Notes under the pieces: generated by a model
Database searches by the model: none
The model's input: only the letters and a program-made list of their open reading frames with translations
What the model was told of the DNA's origin: nothing
Program-made: the position numbers and the translations under genes
In this document: piece by piece, positions 1 through 6,654 of the stretch
How the letters are laid out: the number at the start of each line of letters is the position of its first letter
How positions within the stretch are numbered: the first letter of the stretch is position 1
Origin: Acidobacteriota bacterium
GTDB taxonomy: Bacteria; Acidobacteriota; Terriglobia; Acidoferrales; UBA7541
Assembly (NCBI GenBank): GCA_019239815.1
Contig: JAFAZL010000219.1
Span: 1-8,106, forward strand
Direction: 5' to 3'
DNA length: 8,106 nucleotides

Positions 1-618
1 GAGCCAGAAAATCAGGCCGGCCGCAAGCGCGCCCGCCAGTGCGACGAAACGGACCATCCTGGGACGTTCGGAACGCGAGGTGCGGAACGTGATGGTGGAG
101 GAAGACGGAGCTGACTTCGCTGCGGAAGGGAAAAGCGTCCCCGGGTGAGAAAGATCGATCGACGGCGCGGCGGCGGAAGCGGCGACGAGTTCAGGTTCTT
201 GCTCGGCTACAGGTTGCGGTGGCGGCTCAGAGAAAGGTACCTCGATTGGCGGCGCGGGCTCGGCTCCTGTAGAAGCGGCCTGAGTCATCGGCACCGTTGC
301 ATCGGCGGGGCTGGCCGGCGCCGGTATGGCGGGTTCGGTTTCGGGAATGTCGAGGACGATTTGATCGAGGAGCAGGTCGCGATCGGCTTCGACAGGGATG
401 GCGTCGGTGGCTTCGAGCTGGGCGAGGATTTCCTGGCAGCGTTCGCAGGAGGCGATGTGCGTTTTGCGCTGGGCCATTTCTTCGGGATGGAGCAGGCGTT
501 CGTGATAGGCGGCGAGGGTTTCGGCGTCGAGGCAGTCGTTTCCCTGAGCGGCGCTGGAGGAGCCGAGGTTGCGGGCGAGCGCTTTGCCGAAATTTTGTTC
601 GCGGTCGTCACGCGGCAT
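1..618 (-). CDS. Zinc-finger (ZAS/zf-HC2) transmembrane anti-sigma factor, C-terminus beyond window
   Basis: The frame is open from an ATG at 618-616 to the window edge, giving 206 residues without a stop. A GGAG lies 6 nt upstream of the ATG. Residues 29-61 hold a full zinc-binding anti-sigma motif: C29, then H54-x3-C58-x2-C61 (HIASCERC), preceded by the typical 'LDAETLAAYHERLL' helix. Residues 95-185 are a Pro/Ala/Glu/Ser-rich linker. Residues 190-206 (FVALAGALAAGLIFWL) start a hydrophobic segment that is probably the membrane span. The known family role is to hold a cognate ECF sigma factor inactive at the inner membrane until a signal releases it. The gene starts 102 bp downstream of the sigma factor at 721-1812 on the same strand, so that sigma factor is the inferred partner. 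The periplasmic part, if any, lies outside the window. Confidence 0.85.
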   Translation of the reverse strand, partial: MPRDDREQNFGKALARNLGSSSAAQGNDCLDAETLAAYHERLLHPEEMAQRKTHIASCERCQEILAQLEATDAIPVEADRDLLLDQIVLDIPETEPAIPAPASPADATVPMTQAASTGAEPAPPIEVPFSEPPPQPVAEQEPELVAASAAAPSIDLSHPGTLFPSAAKSAPSSSTITFRTSRSERPRMVRFVALAGALAAGLIFWL

Positions 619-720
619 AGGGAACTCCTAAATTAGAACGACTGGCGCGACGAGACTTGCAGGCAGCGAAGGCGCGCGAAAACGCACGGTGGTGGCGGCG
701 TGAGAGATGGGTCCGGAGCG

Positions 721-1812
721 TCATGAGTCTTGCCTTTCGGCCTTGGGCGGTTGCGAGTCCTTCTTATCGCTTGGCGTACGGGGGAAAACCTGATCGAAAT
801 TGAGCGGGGCGTCCTCGGCGGCGTATTCGAAGCAGAGGGCGATTTGCTCGTCGCTGAGAGCTGGCTGGGGGTACGTTCCATTTTGGGACTGAAATTGGCC
901 GGAGCGCAGAGCGGACTCGACGGAGGCGCGGAGTTCGCGGCGGATGCGATCAAGATTGCGCGAGACGCTGGATTCGTGTTCGCCGAGTTCGCGGCCGATG
1001 TGGGCGAGGGTTTGCTGGTCGGCGTAGTAGAGGCGGAGGCGCTGGCGGTCGCGCGGGTCAAGGGCGTTGAGGGATTTGTGGAGGGCGTCGGAGAAAAGTG
1101 CGAGATAGCGAGGACGGTGGGGATCGGGAGCGGAGTCGTGCGCGGGATTGGTGAAGTTGGAGGCGGAGTCGATGGGAGTGATGCGTTCCCGAAACGGAAC
1201 TTCGCCGTCAGGTGATGAGGTGGATTGGTCGTCGATTTCGACGAAGCGGCGCGAGGCGCGGATGGAATCGATGTGGCGCTGCGCGAGAACGGCGCGGAGC
1301 CAGGTTTTCAGCGAGCTGCGACCGTGGAAATAGCGGAAGAGCGAGCGTTCTTCGGTTTTCGCGGATGAAGACGCGGAGATGCCATAGAGATCAGTGAAAA
1401 GCGAGTCGGCGAGGTCCTGAGCGGCGACGGAATCGGACTTGCAGCGAAGAATTGCAGCCGCGGCGGTACGAAGGTAGCCACGGTAGGTGATGACGAAAAA
1501 TTCCCAAGCGGCGGGTTGGCCGCTCGCGCAGGCTGCGGCGAGGCTCAAGTCTTGCAGATGGAGCGCGCCGAGAAATTCTTCGAGTTTGACGCGAGAGGCA
1601 TGGTCGCTGCCGCGGGACGCGAATCGTTTGACGGCGCTGCGTTCGAGTGCGTCTTCGAAACGCTGGCGCGAAACGGACCAAGGAGAGGCGGAAACTTCGG
1701 AGTAGAGACGATCGACGAGATCCGGATGTGCGGCAAGCAGGCGCGGCGGGTGGGCGGAGCCAGGGGCGGCACCGTCCATGCCCGGGGAGTTGCTACTTGA
1801 TTGCGCGCACAT
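721..1812 (-). CDS. RNA polymerase sigma factor, sigma-70 family (ECF-like) with N- and C-terminal extensions
   Basis: A 363-residue protein directing RNA polymerase to its target promoters. Region 2 lies at about residues 98-190, from 'AAWEFFVITYRGYLR' through 'QDLADSLFTDLYG' to 'SLKTWLRAVLAQRHIDSIR'. Region 4 lies at about 246-296 ('LNALDPRDRQRLRLYY', then a helix-turn-helix with 'LAHIGRELGEHESSVSRNLDRIRREL'). No region 1.1 or 3 is evident, which is the ECF-type layout. The usual ECF length is under about 220 residues; here there are about 95 extra residues at the N-terminus and about 65 at the C-terminus (ending 'PKAERQDS'). The start at 1812 has a weak AGGGTG about 7 nt upstream; Met12 (1779) is an alternative start. 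The following anti-sigma gene (618) argues for post-translational control. The family call is firm, the target regulon unknown. Confidence 0.88.
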   Translation of the reverse strand: MCAQSSSNSPGMDGAAPGSAHPPRLLAAHPDLVDRLYSEVSASPWSVSRQRFEDALERSAVKRFASRGSDHASRVKLEEFLGALHLQDLSLAAACASGQPAAWEFFVITYRGYLRTAAAAILRCKSDSVAAQDLADSLFTDLYGISASSSAKTEERSLFRYFHGRSSLKTWLRAVLAQRHIDSIRASRRFVEIDDQSTSSPDGEVPFRERITPIDSASNFTNPAHDSAPDPHRPRYLALFSDALHKSLNALDPRDRQRLRLYYADQQTLAHIGRELGEHESSVSRNLDRIRRELRASVESALRSGQFQSQNGTYPQPALSDEQIALCFEYAAEDAPLNFDQVFPRTPSDKKDSQPPKAERQDS

Positions 1813-1847
1813 TTCGCGGCACCCTATTCTACAGAGCCGGCATCACA

Positions 1848-2038
1848 GGACATACCTCCGGGCGAACCGGAGGCAGCCAGGGAGCCGGTAAATGTCCCCC
1901 TGGTCCAACAGCGCGGTAATCTAGACCTAACGTTGCGTCCCTACCCGCAACGATACGCCTTCACCGGGTCAGTCGGTGAAGATGGTTCGCTACTAGCATT
2001 AGCGACTTAGCGACGCTAGTACCATTGGCCTATTAGGC
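1848..2038 (+). ncRNA. Candidate structured RNA (ncRNA or 5' leader of the tonB gene), unidentified
   Basis: Perfect stems seen: 1855-1861/1867-1873 (CCTCCGG, loop GCGAA); 1931-1937/1946-1952 (CGTTGCG, 8-nt loop); 1959-1966/1974-1981 (CTTCACCG, 7-nt loop); 1991-1997/2015-2021 (TACTAGC, extendable by ATGG 1982-1985 with CCAT 2022-2025); and 2028-2031/2035-2038 (GCCT). GGACAT 1848-1853 can also pair with ATGTCC 1892-1897, while CCAGGG 1877-1882 pairs with CCCTGG 1898-1903, which makes a pseudoknot. Most stems work on either strand. G-T pairs in the extra contacts (1876/1904 and 1967-1973 with 2024-2030) favour the plus strand. A weak promoter-like pair, TTGCGC 1801-1806 and TATTCT 1825-1830 with an 18-nt spacer, would start just before it. 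I compared it from memory with tmRNA, RNase P RNA, SRP RNA, 6S RNA and common riboswitches and saw no match. Boundaries and strand are inferred. Confidence 0.42.
1999..2014. repeat. Two perfect tandem copies of an 8-mer inside a hairpin loop
   Basis: TTAGCGAC occurs twice back to back, and the pair sits exactly in the loop of the TACTAGC/GCTAGTA stem (1991-1997/2015-2021). Each copy contains TAGCG (2000-2004, 2008-2012), which is complementary to CGCTA at 1988-1992 and 2014-2018. The loop could therefore pair with the stem flanks in other registers. Two copies only, so it may be a recent small duplication. Confidence 0.7.
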
Positions 2039-2168
2039 GGTCCCCAGCCTCATCTGTACTCTATCGTGGCCAAAGCCCAAGGCCTGTCCGGCCCGGCGAA
2101 CACTAGAAGATTCTGCGTTGCCGGACGCTTGCACGAAAACAGGAAGAGAACACAACTAGGCGGACAGG

Positions 2169-3320
2169 ATGAATACGGTAACAGAAGAAACGCCGGCAAA
2201 GCAGACGCGTCTGAACGTGGGCTTCGAGGCGCATCAGGGCTCGCGCGGCGCGGGCGAGGCATGGAAGCGGTCGATCGGAACCAAGGGTGTACCGGCGCGT
2301 TTGGAAATGCTGCCGGAGGGCGAGTCGCGGATGGGGCGCGTGGGAATCAGCCTCGTTCTGCAAGTTTTGATTTTGGGTTTTTTCGTAGCCATTCCGATTT
2401 TCTTCCCTGAACGGCTCAAAGCGGTTTTGAATCAGCAGGTTGTGCCATTGGCGATGCCGGTGACGGAAATCCCTGTGGCGCCGCCTCCACCGGTTGTCAA
2501 GGCGAAGGTTGAACCGCCGAAGCCGGCTCCGGTCGAAATCAAACTCAATCCGAAGCAGCCGCACATCTTTGTGCAGCAGAAGGTGCTGCAACCGAAGATC
2601 GAGAAGGTCGAAGCGAAGGCTCCTGAGCTGACACCGACGCCGGTGATTCAGTCGCAGATTGTGGATCAGTCGAACCAGCCGAAGCGGCCGCGCGAAGAAG
2701 TGAAGATGGCGATGGATACGGGCAGCGCGGCCACGCCGACCATAAAAGCGGCGGCGAAGGATGTGCAGACCGGCGGCTTTGGCGATCCGAATGGATTGCC
2801 GGGCAAAGGCGACCCGAACAAGACGACGAATGTGAACCGCGCAGGATTGCAGGCGCTTCCGGGCGGACCGGGATACGGAAACGGAACCGGCGGCGACAAG
2901 GGCGCGCGCGGCGTGGTGCAGAGCTCGGGATTTGGAAACGGAACCGCGATTCAAGACGGTGGTCCGAAGAAGGGCGCGGTTGCGACGAGCGGATTTGCGA
3001 ACCAGACGGTGGCAGATAACACGCCGAAGCCGAAGGCGGTGGAGTCGGCAACGACTCCGGTCGAGCTTCTCGAGAAGCCGAAACCGGTTTACACGGAAGA
3101 AGGCCGCAGCCTGAAGATCGAGGGCGATGTGGCGCTCGACGTGGTTTTCCAGGCGAATGGCACGGTGCAGGTCAGCAAGGTTGTCAGCGGTCTGGGCCAC
3201 GGGTTGGATGAAGCCGCAGTTCGCGCAGCGCAGCAGATCAAGTTCAAGCCGGCGAAGCGCGACAACCAGAACGTCGATTTTCCGGCACGAATTCGAATTC
3301 AGTTTCGACTGGCGTACTAA
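2169..3320 (+). CDS. tonB: Energy transducer TonB family protein
   Basis: A 383-residue protein coupling the inner-membrane proton-motive force (through ExbB/ExbD, not in this window) to outer-membrane TonB-dependent receptors. A cytoplasmic N-terminus of about 57 residues is followed by one membrane span at about 58-79 ('VGISLVLQVLILGFFVAIPIFF'), then a Pro/Lys-rich periplasmic stretch at 92-175 ('VAPPPPVV', 'EPPKPAPVEIK'). A Gly/Asn-rich linker at 199-280 carries three related motifs (TGGFGDPNG, SSGFGNGT, TSGFANQT). The C-terminal TonB domain spans about 303-383 and includes 'VALDVVFQANGTVQVSKVVSGLGHGLDEAAVRAAQQIKFKPA' and a final 'IRIQFRLAY' strand. It is longer than the enterobacterial protein (about 240 residues), mostly in the linker. 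The ribosome site is weak (AGGCGG before the ATG). The M48 protease gene follows after 60 bp with no terminator between, so an operon is likely. Confidence 0.9.
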   Translation: MNTVTEETPAKQTRLNVGFEAHQGSRGAGEAWKRSIGTKGVPARLEMLPEGESRMGRVGISLVLQVLILGFFVAIPIFFPERLKAVLNQQVVPLAMPVTEIPVAPPPPVVKAKVEPPKPAPVEIKLNPKQPHIFVQQKVLQPKIEKVEAKAPELTPTPVIQSQIVDQSNQPKRPREEVKMAMDTGSAATPTIKAAAKDVQTGGFGDPNGLPGKGDPNKTTNVNRAGLQALPGGPGYGNGTGGDKGARGVVQSSGFGNGTAIQDGGPKKGAVATSGFANQTVADNTPKPKAVESATTPVELLEKPKPVYTEEGRSLKIEGDVALDVVFQANGTVQVSKVVSGLGHGLDEAAVRAAQQIKFKPAKRDNQNVDFPARIRIQFRLAY

Positions 3321-3380
3321 CGCCAAGTTGTTACCGGGTCAGAGTTTTACTGGGGCCAAGATTTACTGAGGAGAGTAACG

Positions 3381-5108
3381 ATGCGTACGTATCTGTACAA
3401 AGGGATCTTGGGGCTCGCGCTGCTGAGCGGGCTCGGGACAGTGGCTGCCGCAGCGGCCACGCCCGCACCGGAACCGTATCCGGCTGACCAGGCGCGGACG
3501 ATGGAAGAAGTAACGGACCGCGTCATCAAGAACGAAAACCAGATGAATTCTGAAATCCGCAAGTATTCGCCGCTTGTGGAGACGTACATCCAGAATTTGA
3601 AGCCCGACACCGAGCTGGGCTACGTGCCGGCCGGCGACAAGTATTTTCTCGGCAAGGCGGATTTCGGCAAGGGCGTGAACCTCGTGTCGCTGTCCGATAC
3701 CGACGGCAAGGGCAAGAAGGTTTTCGCCGGGGTCGGCAACTTCTTTTCGTTCGCGATGCAGTATTTGCCGGACGGCTTTTTGCAGATGATTTTTATCGAC
3801 ACGAATGGATTCGATAAGCAGCACTATCACTTCGACTATGTGAAGCGCGAATTTTTGGGCGAAGTGCGCTGCCTGGTGTTTGACGTGACGCCGCTGCCGA
3901 AGTCGGGCAAGGGCCGCTTCCTGGGCCGCATCTGGGTTGAAGATCAGGACTATCACATCGTGCGTTTCAATGGCGGATACGGCGGCGCGGGCAAGACGTC
4001 TTATTACTTCCACTTCGATAGCTGGCGCACGAACCTGCAGCCGGGAGTGTGGCTGCCGTCGTTTGTGTACAGTGAAGAAAAAGAATTGCACTACGCGATG
4101 ACCAAGAAGCTCGACTTCCGCGCACAGACGCGGCTGTGGGGCTACAACATCGGCAAAGCGCAGCAGGAACAGGAATTGAGCAAGATTTTGGTTGAGACTC
4201 CGGTGAACGACGATACGAAGACGGCGAACGACCTGACGCCGGTCCAAGCGCAGCGTTCCTGGGATCGCGAAGCAGAGAACAACGTCTCGGATCGTCTGCA
4301 GCGGCTAGGACTGATGTCGCCTCCGGGTGAGGTCGATAAGGCGCTGGAAATTATCGTCAACAACCTGGAAGTGACGAACAATCTGGATATTCAGCCGGAA
4401 ATTCAATGCCGCGTGATGATGACGACGACGCTCGAGTCGTACACGCTGGGACATACGATCGTGCTGAGCCGCGGATTGATCGACGTGGTGCCCGACGAAG
4501 CGAGCCTGGCAACGATCATCGCGCATGAAATGGGACACGTCGTTCTGGGTCACCGGATGGATTCGAACTTCGCGTTCTTCGATCAGTTGCTGATCGACGA
4601 CAAGGATTCGTTCCGTCACTTTGGATTTGCGCGCACGCCGGAAGAAGAGACCGCGGCGAACGCAAAAGCGATCGAGTTCTTGAAGAAGTCTCCGTACAAG
4701 GATCAGCTCGGGAACGTGACGCTGTTCCTGACGGCGCTGGATGCGCGGCAGAAGCAGGTGCCGAACCTAATCAGCGCACACCTCGGGAACCGCGTGCCGA
4801 ACGTTGGCGATTTGAAGGCGGGCCAGGCTCCGGACACGAAGGCGAATCCACAGCTCATTGCGGCGTTGCCAATCGGTGGACGCGTGAAACTCGATCCGTG
4901 GTTTGACAACCTGGCGCTGCTGAAGAGCAAGCCGGTGGGACTGGTGGCAGAACGGGAGAAGATGCCGTTTGAAGTTACGCCGTTCATGCCGTATCTGACG
5001 CGGTATACGACGCCGGACGCAAGCAAGCCGGTGAATGCCAGTGCAACAGATGGCAAGGCGCCGGAATCGTCGGCGAATGCTGCGCCGGATGGGGCGGCTA
5101 AACCGTAA
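3381..5108 (+). CDS. Secreted M48-family zinc metalloprotease with N-terminal LolA-like beta domain
   Basis: A 575-residue protein with an N-terminal signal peptide (residues 1 to about 26, 'YKGILGLALLSGLGTVAAAAA'), so it acts in the periplasm or at the envelope. Residues about 60-270 are rich in beta strands and aromatic residues ('HYHFDYVKREFLGEVRCLVFDV', 'GRIWVEDQDYHIVRFNG', 'YYFHFDSWR'), resembling LolA/outer-membrane lipoprotein-sorting folds; this part is an inference. The peptidase core follows at about 310-460. It has the HExxH site at 382-386 (HEMGH) and a downstream E423-T-A-A-N427, matching the M48 'ExxAD' third-ligand motif with Asn for Asp. The tail (540-575) is Ala/Pro/Ser-rich and low in complexity. 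A strong GAGGAG lies 7 nt before the ATG. Known M48 relatives such as BepA and LoiP work in envelope protein quality control; a similar role here is inferred. A terminator follows the stop. Confidence 0.87.
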   Translation: MRTYLYKGILGLALLSGLGTVAAAAATPAPEPYPADQARTMEEVTDRVIKNENQMNSEIRKYSPLVETYIQNLKPDTELGYVPAGDKYFLGKADFGKGVNLVSLSDTDGKGKKVFAGVGNFFSFAMQYLPDGFLQMIFIDTNGFDKQHYHFDYVKREFLGEVRCLVFDVTPLPKSGKGRFLGRIWVEDQDYHIVRFNGGYGGAGKTSYYFHFDSWRTNLQPGVWLPSFVYSEEKELHYAMTKKLDFRAQTRLWGYNIGKAQQEQELSKILVETPVNDDTKTANDLTPVQAQRSWDREAENNVSDRLQRLGLMSPPGEVDKALEIIVNNLEVTNNLDIQPEIQCRVMMTTTLESYTLGHTIVLSRGLIDVVPDEASLATIIAHEMGHVVLGHRMDSNFAFFDQLLIDDKDSFRHFGFARTPEEETAANAKAIEFLKKSPYKDQLGNVTLFLTALDARQKQVPNLISAHLGNRVPNVGDLKAGQAPDTKANPQLIAALPIGGRVKLDPWFDNLALLKSKPVGLVAEREKMPFEVTPFMPYLTRYTTPDASKPVNASATDGKAPESSANAAPDGAAKP

Positions 5109-5134
5109 GCGACACACCTCAACTCACCTTCAGG

Positions 5135-5173
5135 CGGCTCGGCGATTCTAATCGCCGGGCCGTTTTGCTTTTT
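5135..5173 (+). terminator. Rho-independent terminator after the M48 protease gene
   Basis: The arms 5135-5146 and 5151-5162 (CGGCTCGGCGAT with ATCGCCGGGCCG, one G-T pair) form a 12-bp stem around a 4-nt loop. It is followed by TTTTGCTTTTT at 5163-5173. It starts 26 nt after the stop of the 3381-5108 gene. The minus-strand reading lacks a T-run after the hairpin, so it is probably a one-way terminator, although it sits between two convergent genes. Confidence 0.88.
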
Positions 5174-5187
5174 GGGATCGAACGATG

Positions 5188-6612
5188 TCATTTGGGCGAA
5201 GACAAGGCGCGGATGAGATCGTAGTTGAAGGCGACGCCGTCGTAGAAGTCCTGGACGCCGACGCATTCGTCTTTGCCGTGGGCGCGGTTGTCGTTCATTT
5301 GAAAAAACATGCAGGAGATGCCGTAGGTGGGGATGCCGGCGATGCGGGTGATGCGACCGTCGGTGGCGCCGGTGGACATGGTGGCCATGACGGGGATGTT
5401 GCCGTAGAGATTGTGGACGGTCTTGTCCATCGCTTGGGTGACTTCGGGCAGGAGAGGCGACGGCGGCACGGTGACCTGATGCACGATCGAGCCGTCGGCA
5501 GCGCGCGATTCCACGGCGGTAACGGTGACTTTTGGATCGGCGACGACGCGTTCGAGCGTTTTGCGAATTTCGGCGGGATCTTCGCCGGGGAAGATGCGGC
5601 AATTGACGTTGGCGCGGGCCGTTTGCGGGAGCGCGTTCGCGGCGTGGCCACCGGTGAGCATCGTGGCAACGCACGTCGTGCGTAGCAGCGCGTTGTAATA
5701 AGGCGTTTGCGAAAGACGCGCGACTGCGGCCTTGTCGGGCGGTTGCTTTGCCGCGGCACGCAGGTCAGCGGCGCCTGAACCTTTCGTCAATTCAGCGGTC
5801 TTCAGAAAATAACTCCGCGTGATTTCGTTGACCTCGACGGGAAATGTGTAGGCCTGGATTTTTGCGAGTGCGTTGGCGAGGTGATAGATCGCGTTGTCTG
5901 GCGAGGGCAGCGAACTGTGGCCGCCGGGATTCAGCGATTCGAGCTGGAAATCGGCGTAAACCTTTTCGCTGGCTTGAATCGCGGTCAGGATGCGCTGGCT
6001 GCCGTTTTTCTCGAATTCGCCGCCGTCGAGATTGATGCAGTACTCGGCGTCGATTGCGTCGCGGTGATTCTTGACTAGCCAATCGACGCCGTTGAAATTG
6101 CCGCCTTCTTCGTCGGCGGTGAGAGCGAGGATCAGGTCGCGATCGGGCTTGTAGTTTTCTTTCTTCATGCGAATGAAGTTAGTGACGAGGATGGCGTCGC
6201 CTTCTTTCATGTCGTCGGTGCCGCGGCCGTAGAAGTAGCCGTCTTTCTCGACGAATTGAAACGGATCGGTGGTCCAGTCTTCGCGGCGGGCTTCGACGAC
6301 GTCGAGATGGCCGATGAAGAGAATCGGTTTGCGCTGGCCGGTGCCGTGGATGCGGGCGACAAGATTTTTCTTGCGGTCGTTGGGGCCATCGACCAGGACG
6401 TCGTTGCCGGTAAAGCCTGCGTCGCGAAGGCGAGCGGCCATCGCCTCGGCCGCAGAGGTGACGTTACCGATTGAGTCGGTGGTGTTGATTTCGATGAGCT
6501 GCTGGAAGATTTCGCGGGCGAGTGGATTGGGCGGCGTTGATTGGGCGTGAGCTTTGCCACTCGTGAGCACGGCGAGGGTTGCGGCAAGACCGACATGCAG
6601 AATTGTTTTCAT
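5188..6612 (-). CDS. Exported M20-family zinc metallopeptidase (carboxypeptidase-like)
   Basis: A 474-residue protein with a signal peptide (residues 1 to about 23, cleavage probably after 'KAHA'), so it is periplasmic or secreted. The M20 catalytic set is complete: H102 in 'GHLDVV' with D104; the bridging D134 in 'GRGTDDMKEG'; the general base E168 and ligand E169 in 'TADEEGG'; D196 in 'NLDGG'; and H445 in 'AHGKDE'. A dimerisation (lid) domain is inserted at about 214-335 and carries 'NPGGHSS'. M20 enzymes of this type hydrolyse terminal peptide or N-acyl-amino-acid bonds with two zinc ions; the exact substrate cannot be read from the sequence. GGAG lies 6 nt before the ATG. The gene starts 42 bp after the stop of the membrane-protein gene at 6655-7230 on the same strand, so the two are probably co-transcribed. 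Length and motifs look intact. Confidence 0.92.
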   Translation of the reverse strand: MKTILHVGLAATLAVLTSGKAHAQSTPPNPLAREIFQQLIEINTTDSIGNVTSAAEAMAARLRDAGFTGNDVLVDGPNDRKKNLVARIHGTGQRKPILFIGHLDVVEARREDWTTDPFQFVEKDGYFYGRGTDDMKEGDAILVTNFIRMKKENYKPDRDLILALTADEEGGNFNGVDWLVKNHRDAIDAEYCINLDGGEFEKNGSQRILTAIQASEKVYADFQLESLNPGGHSSLPSPDNAIYHLANALAKIQAYTFPVEVNEITRSYFLKTAELTKGSGAADLRAAAKQPPDKAAVARLSQTPYYNALLRTTCVATMLTGGHAANALPQTARANVNCRIFPGEDPAEIRKTLERVVADPKVTVTAVESRAADGSIVHQVTVPPSPLLPEVTQAMDKTVHNLYGNIPVMATMSTGATDGRITRIAGIPTYGISCMFFQMNDNRAHGKDECVGVQDFYDGVAFNYDLIRALSSPK

Positions 6613-6654
6613 TCAGGCTCCGAAGAAATTATCAACAACTGATTGCCAGCGAAA

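Larger units (their letters stand above)
1813..2168. other. Gene-free divergent intergenic region rich in hairpins
   Basis: This 356-bp region separates the divergent sigma factor and TonB genes, so it should hold promoters for both. I find no credible protein gene in it; the short open frames show no recognisable domain. From 1848 to 2038 it is an almost continuous run of perfect stem-loops (see the ncRNA entry). The 2040-2168 part is less structured, with only a weak GGCC...GGCC pairing near 2068-2084. The tetranucleotide CTAG occurs five times (1921, 1993, 2016, 2103, 2156), although I noticed only two elsewhere in the window (4305, 6075). Confidence 0.8.

Noticed and set aside
145..636. 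163-codon plus-strand open frame
   Set aside because: It is the antisense shadow of the anti-sigma factor, whose zinc motif and ribosome site on the minus strand are convincing.
1855..1903. Resemblance of the CCGGAGGCAGCCAGG stretch to the SRP RNA apical motif
   Set aside because: The GGAAGGAAGCAGCC core and its flanking stem are absent; the bases are used in other perfect stems.
1801..2010. Short plus-strand frame of 69 codons in the intergenic region
   Set aside because: It has no domain or ribosome site and overlaps the sigma start and the hairpin array, so RNA structure explains the region better.
2103..3326. 407-codon minus-strand open frame opposite the TonB gene
   Set aside because: Although longer than the TonB frame, its product is dominated by Arg/Leu/His with no domain, as expected for the antisense of a GC-rich gene. 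The plus strand carries a clear TonB C-terminal domain.
1963..3342. Direct repeat ACCGGGTCAG at 1963-1972 and 3333-3342
   Set aside because: A 10-mer match within 8 kb is expected many times by chance, and only the first copy lies in a hairpin.
3363..4247. 294-codon minus-strand open frame opposite the M48 gene
   Set aside because: It is a low-complexity antisense shadow; the plus-strand frame has a signal peptide, strong ribosome site and HExxH motif.
4703..5674. 323-codon minus-strand open frame
   Set aside because: It runs across the end of the M48 gene, the terminator and the end of the M20 gene in a different frame, and its Arg/His-rich product has no recognisable motif.
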